From: Cinnamomum chago
Taxonomy: Eukaryota; Streptophyta; Magnoliopsida; Laurales; Lauraceae
DNA: 64,000 bases
Assembly: GCA_038049695.1 (NCBI GenBank)
Contig: CP142458.1
Location: 42,811,501 to 42,875,500, forward strand
Direction of reading: 5' to 3'
Shown here: one piece after another, positions 56,556 to 64,000 of the stretch
How the letters are laid out: each line of letters opens with the position of its first letter
Position numbering within the stretch: position 1 is the first letter of the stretch
Position numbers and translations under genes: made by a program
Notes under the pieces: generated by a model
What the model was told of the DNA's origin: nothing
What the model saw: only the letters and a program-made list of their open reading frames with translations
Databases searched by the model: none

Positions 56556-59500
56556 CGGGCGTTGCGACTCGGAGTCCGTGGCTATCGGATTCCGCGTCGT
56601 ACTCAACCTCTAGCATATAGCTATTATATCAAGATCCATATCAGACTGGAGTAAACCATCTCAACAAAGTACAGAACTGACAGTAACAGGATATTACATT
56701 CCCATATATGTTCAAGTTACAATTATCAATGTACATTAATTAAGAATCCCAAGAAAAGGCTAATAAAAGTCATACAATAGCAAGTTAAAAACTACTACCC
56801 CTATGTGACGCAACTCCGATGTCAGTTCAATGTCTACATAACATAGCCGACAAGACAACCTGCAAATCATGGCTCCACAGCCAACAAAAGCACTCATCTC
56901 GGGACAAAAAAGTCTGGAACTGAGTACCAAAAGTAGTGGGCTAGACACAACGGTCTGGCAGGTGGATGAAAAGATAATAAATATACTGAGGAACAAAACA
57001 GATGCTAAATCATGCTATTTGATCAAATGCTGCATATAATTAAACGGGTGGAAAATCGTGGACCTCTGACAAAACATATATTCGTTTAAAGTATGATTTA
57101 AACATGAAGATCTAACAAAACCTATGTTCATTTACATCATCTATAAAAGCATAGATATTTGACAATCGGGTATTCATTTAAAACATGTGTAAAAATAGAG
57201 GTCTGGCAAAACAAACGTTCATTTGAAACATATGTAAAAGCATGAGCATTCGACAAACCGGGTATTCATTTAAAGCGTGTGTAACCATAGAAATCTGGCA
57301 AAACAAATGTTCATTTGAAACATATGTAAAAGAATGAGCATTCGACAAACCAGGTATTCATTTAAAGCGTGTGTAACCATAGAAATCTGGAAAAATAAAT
57401 GTTCATTTGAAACATATGTGTGTATAAGGAACGGGAAACAATATAACAATAACTTAATTTACCTTGGAAAATATTAACACCTATTTAAATAATAACTTTC
57501 ATTAAAGAAATGAATCATTTACCGGAAGACAAATAAGCAATATAAAACATGTAGGGTATCCAAGGAATCGGGAACTAGCAAGATGGCAACCACACGAAGC
57601 TAAGTCCTCTATCACTAAAGTGACAGAGCAATAACTAGGCACTGATCTCAGTCACTCGAGGAGAGGAGAAACAGTGGATCTTATAAATACATATACATAT
57701 ACTATACATGACCACGGTAGCGAGCCGGGCATCGGGAACCACAGTAGCAATCTACGGTATCGGGACAAGACCACGGTAATAACCGAGTAGCGGGATCCAA
57801 ACTGCAGCAGGCGGGACAAGAGGGGGATCTCCAAGTCAGTGGATCAGACTGACAAGGTTATCCAAGCTTAGTAGTGCCGACTCATAGGTCAAATGACAAT
57901 ATCAAAAATATATGAAATACATCAAGTGCAAGTACATAAATGGACGGGGCAAGTATGCTCAAGGCACAACTGTCATTTCACGTCGGGCAATACATTTCGG
58001 GACAAGTAACTGTTACTAGTGTAACTTCGATGCTTTCAGGAAAACAAGTCATGTAATATAAATCTCGGGAATAGTGAAATACAATAAACAATTGAGATTT
58101 CGGGAAAGTATCGGGTCCGAGATTTATTTGAAGTGAATAGGGATCACGTATGTCGATCTAATAACAATTTGGTACTCTTCGAGTTTATGGACATTCCGGG
58201 CTCCTTATACACTTTTGTGAATTCAAAACTTCAAAGAATCTTTGTGACATGGTTCTCTTCTAAAACGGGCTTCATACGCATCTTTGTGAGGCTGACCGTG
58301 CCTTCAGGAGGAAAATGTTGCTCTCTGGAAAAGTAACCACGACTGTTCGGCTAGCTGGCGGTTAGCCGCCAGTCACCAAACGGCTAGCAGACAGGTGACT
58401 GCTGGCTTACTGCCAAGTGCGGGAAACACCCATGTGTTCAGATTTGAGCCATTTTTCTCCCTTAAACCATTTCGCTTCATTCCCATTCATCTTCATTCAA
58501 TAAAATGAGCAAAAAGTTCCTCCCATACACAATCAAAATTTCACCAACATCCATCCCAAACACCTTCATCTTTTTACATTCAATCACCAAAGAGAGAAGA
58601 ACCCACTAATCACAAGGATCCATTGAGCTATTAACAAGAAATAATGAAAACTATAAAGCAATGTTTTCAAGACATCAAATGAGCTAAAAAGCTCCTCAAA
58701 TGCATCAGTCAACACTTCCATTCTCCTCATTTCAAATTTCTCCCTTTCCATCCTTTCCATTCAAAATCAATCTCAAGGTAGAGAAAACTCATTTATGTCA
58801 AACCACTTGAAATCTTGACAACATGATGCATACATTCCAAGTAGGAACAAGAGAGAAATAGACTCATTAATAGGCACATTTCAAAATCAATATTAATCAT
58901 AGCAAAAGACAAGTATTAAAATCATCAAAACCATTAATGAATCAAGCTTTTCTCACAAAACATGTCAATAATCAAAACGATCCATTCATCCACTTGCCTC
59001 AGATCTTCTAATCAAGAAATCAAGCTTAAACACTCTTCCAAATCCAAGCTCCAAAGCTACAAGCAAAACCCCCAAAACAAACCCTAAAATGGGTCAAACA
59101 ATGAAAGACAAGGAATGGGCTCAAACCAAACTAGGAAATAGAACCTAAGGGAAAGTCATAGCTCAACAATAGAAGATGGAAACAAGTCCTTACCTCTAGG
59201 GCCACTAATAAACAAGAATGAGCTTGAAATAGGGGCTGCCCACCTTGGTTTTGCACAAAAATAACATCCATGGGAAGTCAAAGAGATGGGGAAGAAGATG
59301 GCATGGTTGGGTTTCCAAATGGCAAGGGTTTCCTCCATGAATGGGAAGGAGAAAATAGGAAGAAAAGGGAGGGGAAGCTCAGTTGCAGAGCTCCCCCTTT
59401 GGGCTGCAACGAATGAGTGAGAAGAGGGGAGAGTTATCTTTTTATAATGGGTGGGTGTGGGCCCCACCACACTTAAAACTTGCCATGGGTAAAACATTAA

Positions 59501-59958
59501 TTTATGGGCCTTGGATACGATCAACGAAGAAGAGGAAAATGTTTCTCATAAAATCTAGTTTTCAAAAAGTATAATTTTGCATGATTCTGGGATCTCGAAA
59601 TTTGGGTCCAGATTCAATGTGAAAAGACCGATTTTGCCCCCAGGACTGGAAAAATTGATTTTCGGAGCTTCGAATGGGTACGGAGTGAACACGGAAGTTG
59701 TAGAGATTAACAAACTAAGTCAAACGAGGCTAAAACAAGAATTATCGAAAATTTTGAATAATCTCTCAATCACCGCAAACTCACTAAAAGAACCCCCGAA
59801 GGGTCCCACTAATCACAAAGGCACTCAAAACTCCCCAAAGCTAGTGAAAAACCATTCTAACTCACAAACTCAACCCAATAAAGACTAATCCCACTAAAAG
59901 AAACTAATCCACAAATAAAACAACACTAATCCAGAAAATCAGGGGTCGGGTTCTAACA
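56556..59958 (-). repeat. 5' LTR of element B (truncated)
   Basis: It aligns with the 3' LTR from CGGGCGTTGCGACTC (39515 in the 3' LTR) to the end, TCAGGGGTCGGGTTCTAACA. The first 165 aligned bases differ at roughly 5% by eye. A deletion near 58277 removed most of the palindrome slot. Confidence 0.88.
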
Positions 59959-59963
59959 AGAAC

Positions 59964-60540
59964 TCATAGTGCCCATATCTTGTTCTAAAAGTCGTTTTCT
60001 AAACATCCGAGTCTCTACTCTCAACTTATGTTACCCTGATCTCAAGTCTATCTTGGAAAAATAGGCTGCTCCTTGCAATTGATCAAATAATTCGTGTTTC
60101 CTTGGCAATGGATACTTGTTCTTCACGGTCACAAGGTTCAATTTCCTGCAGTCAATGCACATTCTCAGACTTCCATCTTTCTTTTTCACAAACAACACTA
60201 GTGTTCCCCAAGGTGAAACACTTGGCCTAATAAAGCCATTGCTCAACAATTCCTGCAACTGGAGTTTTAATTCACCCATTTCTGCTGGAGCCATTCTGTA
60301 TGGCGCAATAGAGATCAGTGTTGTCCCTGGAAGAAGTTCAATTGTAAACTCAACTTCCCTGATTGGTGGTAGTCCCGGGATTTCTTCTGGAAAAACATCC
60401 GTAAATTCACACACAATGGGGATATCCTCCACCCCTTGGGACTGTTTATCCTCCGTGATAAACGCAATAAATACCTGACACCCACTCTGACTAATCTGCT
60501 TGCCTTCAACACTGAAATAAATCATACCTGAGCTTTCCTC
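59964..60540 (-). pseudogene. T2 reverse transcriptase (N-terminal half)
   Basis: The frame 60031-60525 starts [20 protein letters not shown], the protease-RT connection, and runs through [55 protein letters not shown] and [20 protein letters not shown] to FSKIDLRSG. It corresponds to 30691-31248 of T1 with few differences. The rest of the RT is at 38434-39378, on the far side of element B. Confidence 0.9.
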
Positions 60541-60786
60541 TTGTTCCTCTGAAATATCAATTCTGTTTGTGGTCCTTGGAATCTGAATGTTATGATTTTA
60601 CTAAAACAATACATGGTGACATGATATGTTGTAAAACAAGGTGTTAGTACACAATAAACATGGTATAAGGGTTTTTAAGGTCCTATACCAAACGAGTCTA
60701 TCGAACTCACGAATCCTCGCCACGTTCCTAAGACCTTTCTAGTTTCTTTTAAGTGCCTGAAACAAGTCTCGCTCTGATACCAGTCC
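60541..60786 (-). other. T2 gag-less leader with Met-tRNA-type PBS
   Basis: The layout matches T1: PBS TGGTATCAGAGC at 60771-60782 on the minus strand, and only about 245 bases between PBS and RT, so gag is missing here too. The sequence is nearly the same as 31249-31522. Confidence 0.82.
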
Positions 60787-61045
60787 TGTCGCGACCCCGG
60801 AACGGGTCCCGGCCCCGCGACGTTGATTTTGTTGTTATGTTTGTTTTCCCACAGGTTTCCGCGGTAAGGATTCCCGAAACACGCGGAATCTGTCTCACAC
60901 GATCAAGTTTGCGGAAGCGTGTAGCAAATCACATCCAGATGAGCACCAATAAAATTTTACGTGTTATGACAAAATAATATCAAGACATAGTATCACAAGA
61001 AAGGAGTTAACATGGCATTCTCATCATAATTCAAGTTATGAGACT
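60787..61045 (-). repeat. 5' LTR of T2, first 259 bases (interrupted)
   Basis: It starts TGTCGCGACCCCGGAACGGG and matches the LTR at 31523 up to TTATGAGACT, where LTR C3 begins. The rest of this LTR should lie right of the window. Confidence 0.85.
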
Positions 61046-62295
61046 TGTTAGGAATTTTGTAGATTGCAATTTGATGGATGCATAATCATTTAAGCATCAT
61101 TTGATTTACTCACTTGCTTTGATTTAAAGAAATCTTGAAATCTTGTTTTATACATGCATGGTTTTTAAGAGTTGTAAAAGTTTTGATTTATGCATGTTTT
61201 GTTTTCAATCTTGGATGCATTGGTTTTTAGAAAAGAATTTTAAGAAATCAAGCTAGCCTTTGTTTCTAAAGTTTTCAAATCTTTTTAGGCTTTGTGTGGT
61301 TCATGTTTTAAAAACCCTTAGAATGATTTAAAACATGTTTTCAAGCTTGATTTAATGGCCCAAAAAATTCCCAACCAAAATTACTTTAAAAAAATACATT
61401 TTTGGGAAAACAGGACCTTTAGCGGCGGAAAAACCACTTTTACCGGCGGTTTCTGTGTCCGCCGCTAAAAGCAGTTTTTTAAACGGTCACTTTTTTTACC
61501 GTTGTGTGTTCTGGGTCTACCGAGACCTTTGTCTAGGTCGACCGGGGACTAGCCGTTGGCAACTTTTTGCTATAAAAATGAGTTCTTTCCTTTGTCCAAA
61601 GTTGGAGATTTTTAAGCCTTCTTTGGGGAGCTTTGAGACAAGATAAAGGGGATGAACTAAGAGAGACCAAAGGGGTCATTAAGTGAAGCTTAAGCTTGGA
61701 TCAACTAAGTTAAATCTCCAAGTAAGTTTTACTTTTAATTAATCATTTGTTATGTGCTTTATTTGAAACTTTGGAAAATGATTTCAAGCATGATAACAAT
61801 GATGTGTTGAATCCATTCTTCCCTTCATCTTTGATATTCAAGATTGGATTCATCACTTTGATTTCAACCCAAGTTTTGTCTTAAACTTTCTTAATCATGC
61901 TTAGCCTAAATCTTTGATTTCTTTTAGTGCATGATTATTTCACTTGGTTGAAACTTCCCTTGTTGTTTTCATTCATTTAATCTTTAGTCAAATTAGTTTT
62001 GAAAAAAACATTGCACATGCATCACTTGATTAGGCTTAAACACTTTCATACAACTTGTGATCTTTAGATTTTCATATCATTCACAAGTGTGTAATTGTTC
62101 AAGTGATTTGCATAGAACTTCAATCATATCTTTTTGTGCCTTAAACTTTCAAATTGCATTAAGCATAAATTGATTGAGCTTACTTTTAAACTTGATTGAA
62201 GTTTTCACATACACACTTCATAAGCATACATCTTTGCATTTCTTTGAGTGTTTGTGTGAGTTAGTTTTCATTTTCATATCCGCCTATTTAGAGGC
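61046..62295 (+). repeat. LTR C3 (family C, interrupted by C4)
   Basis: It begins TGTTAGGAATTTTGTAG after AGACT (61041-61045). A plus-strand TATA (TATAAAAA, 61571-61578) sets orientation. The palindrome block (61415-61560) differs from other C copies, with TAGCGGCGGA and TCCGCCGCTA as 10-bp inverted arms. It is cut at GAGGC (62291-62295) by C4. Confidence 0.87.
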
Positions 62296-64000
62296 TGTTA
62301 GGTCTTTTGTATTTGCAATTTGATGGATGCATTTGCATATTGGCATCATTTGAATTCACACACATGCATTGATTTAAAATATCTTGAAATCTAGTTTTAC
62401 CCATGCATAGCTTTTAAGATTTGGAAAAGCTTTTGTTTTATGCATGTTTTGGTTTTAAACTTGGATGCATTGGTTTTAGAACCCAAAACTCTTTTGAAAA
62501 CCTAATTCCTTGTGCATTATATTTGGAAAATCATGTTAGGTATTTAGGTTTGAGCTTTGCATACATTCATTACAAAAAGAATCATTTTGTATGCAATTTC
62601 ATTTGAAAAGAGTTGTTTTCAAATCAAGCTAGCCTTTGGTTTTAATCTTGTGAATCTCTTTAGGCTTTGTGTTTCTCATGTTTTTAAACATCTTAGAATA
62701 CCTTAAAACATGTTATTTAAGCTTGATTTAGTGGCCAAAAAATCCACCAAAGAAAAACTTTGAAAATGGAAAAAGTTGGAATTTTGGCCCAGGGACTCGC
62801 CCGACAATGTCGTCGGTCGACCGAGCCCTGTGTCTCGGTCGACCGAGAACACTGCAGGGCAAATGGACAGTTTTTGAACTGTTTCAGGCCAACGGTCAGA
62901 AATATGACCGTTGTGCTTTCTCGGTCGACCGAGACCTGTGTCTAGGTCGACCGAGAACTAGCCGTTGGCAACTTTTTGGCTATAAAGTCCATTCTTTTCC
63001 AACCTTCTTGGGTGTTGAACACATGAACCCTTGAGAGCATTTTGGAGCCATTGAAAGGGGATAAAGTTGGAAAGGCTAGAAGGTCATTAGGAGAGCTAAA
63101 GCTTGGATCAATGAGTTAAACAACCAAGTAAGCTCTACCTTTTGTTAATCATAGTTTTCATGTTTTGCTTAAGCTATTGGTAAATGGTTTTGTACATGAT
63201 AACTATGATGTGTAGAATCCTTTCTTCTTCTAATCTTTGGTCTAATTAAGATTGGATTCTTCACATTAGGTTTCAATCCAAGTTGTTTTTTAAAACTTAC
63301 TTAATCATGCTTAGCCAAAGTCTTTGATTTCCTTTAATGCATGATTCTTTGTCTTGGTTGAAACTTGCTTGTTGTTTTCATTCATTTAAACATTAGTAAA
63401 ATCTATTTGCTTTTGAAAACAACATTGCACATGCATCACATGTTCTAAGTTAGTCTTTTTCTTACAACTTGTGATTCTTGATTTTCATATCATAAACAAG
63501 TTATTAAACATACATGTGATTTGCATTAGACTTCATTCAAATCTTTTATGAGTCTTAAACTTTGAAATGCCTTGGGCATACATTTGATTAAGCTTCCTTT
63601 TTAATCTTGATTGAAGTCATCACACACACACCTCATTAGCATACATCTTTGCATTCTTAGAGTGTTTGTGTGAGTTTGTTATTCACTTTCAAATCCGCCT
63701 ATTTTAAGAGGCAATTACATTGAGCTAAAATTGTATCTCTTAGAGTGATCTTTTGTGAAGACACTTTCTTTGAGAAATCTTTATTTGTAAAGGTTATTGC
63801 TAAGCCTAAGAAAAGCAACTTGTAAGGTTATTGCTTAGCCTAATAAAAGCATATTGTAAGGTTATTGCTTAGCCTAAGAAAAGCATATTGTAAGGTTATT
63901 GCTAAGCCTAGAAAAGCACATAGAGAGGTTGTTGTTTAGCCTTGAAAAGCAACTTTGGAAGGGTTATTGCTTAGCCTAGTAAAAAGCATAATTAGTGGAA
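62296..64000 (+). repeat. LTR C4 (family C, nested in C3; runs off the window)
   Basis: It begins TGTTAGGTCTTTTGTATTTG. TATA (TATAAAG) is at 62981-62987. Perfect palindromes TCTCGGTCGACCGAGA sit at 62833-62848 and 62919-62934, with TCGGTCGACCGA at 62813-62824, all within 180 bases upstream of the TATA. The 35-bp repeat array lies at 63790-63985. By comparison with C2, about 300 bases remain outside the window. Confidence 0.88.
62813..62955 (+). repeat. Palindrome block of LTR C4 (GTCGAC core)
   Basis: Four GTCGAC-centred units, framed and separated by constant blocks AACGGTCA/TGACCGTT (62891-62912) and AACTAGCCGTTGGCAAC just before the TATA. Confidence 0.85.

Larger units (their letters stand above)
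39386..59958 (-). mobile_element. Element B (Gypsy, family B) inserted in T2
   Basis: The 20.57-kb insertion is flanked by AGAAC (39381-39385, 59959-59963); T1 has the uninterrupted sequence CTAAGAACTCATAG. On the minus strand: a 5' LTR (59958-56556, missing its last ~130 bases), an internal remnant (56555-56432 and 52117-50730), and a 3' LTR (50729-50037 plus 42666-39386) preceded by a polypurine tract. Solo LTRs A3 and B3 inserted later. Almost all coding sequence and the PBS are gone. The polypurine-tract neighbourhood (TTAGAACATTTGGTCCTCCA) resembles that of T1/T2, so B belongs to the same wider lineage. Confidence 0.88.
31523..61045 (-). mobile_element. Chromovirus-like element T2 (gag-less, heavily nested)
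   Basis: T2 has its 3' LTR at 31523-35189, polypurine tract 35190-35202, coding pieces at 35196-35915, 37639-39385 and 59964-60540, PBS at 60771-60782, and a 5' LTR from 60787 that is interrupted at 61046. Removing LTR C2 and element B leaves an internal region of the same layout and size class as T1, also without gag. T1 and T2 thus form LTR-internal-LTR-internal-LTR. Confidence 0.85.

Overview
This is nuclear DNA of a flowering plant, probably a eudicot with a large repeat-rich genome. I cannot name the species. The evidence is the density of plant-type transposons: Ty3/Gypsy elements of the Tat and chromovirus (Tekay/Del-like) lineages, Mutator-like elements (MULEs), a plant mobile domain (PMD/MAIN-like) gene and a captured CDPK exon. 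No intact host gene, rRNA, tRNA or CRISPR array was recognised. Almost every base belongs to a transposon, and no element in the window looks fully intact.

Layout. (1) 1-4350: the 5' half of a minus-strand Tat-lineage Ty3/Gypsy element (LTR, PBS, gag, protease, part of RT), broken by stops and a frameshift; the rest lies left of the window. (2) 4705-16763: a 12-kb MULE with 44-bp terminal inverted repeats. It holds a plus-strand transposase-OTU gene (decayed, with one catalytic Asp changed to Asn) and a minus-strand PMD gene (decayed). A 3.1-kb solo LTR (A1) sits in the transposase's first intron and a second solo LTR (C1) sits between the two genes. (3) 16773-17888: directly next to it, a 1.1-kb Pack-MULE carrying the first exon of a CDPK. 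Three copies of the 9-bp target TAAAAAGG(G/T) separate and flank the two MULEs. (4) 18161-20381: a plus-strand LTR (T0), cut by the next structure.

(5) 20382-61045: a minus-strand tandem array of two chromovirus-like elements, T1 and T2, with the structure LTR-internal-LTR-internal-LTR and a shared middle LTR (31523-35189). Both internals lack gag and most of protease but keep a Met-tRNA-type PBS, RT, RNase H, integrase and chromodomain, all broken. T1 holds solo LTR A2, which itself holds solo LTR D. T2 holds solo LTR C2 and a 20.6-kb element B, which holds solo LTR A3 (itself holding solo LTR B2) and solo LTR B3. Nesting reaches five levels. (6) 61046-64000: two LTRs of family C, one nested in the other.

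The eight solo LTRs have matching 5-bp target duplications, so junctions and relative ages can be read directly. The most unusual signal is that LTRs of families A, B, T and C carry a cluster of short perfect palindromes in a fixed slot. The slot position is conserved within a family, but the palindrome sequence differs from copy to copy, and the same palindrome type recurs across families. This may be a hypervariable regulatory or structural module that standard LTR annotation does not describe.
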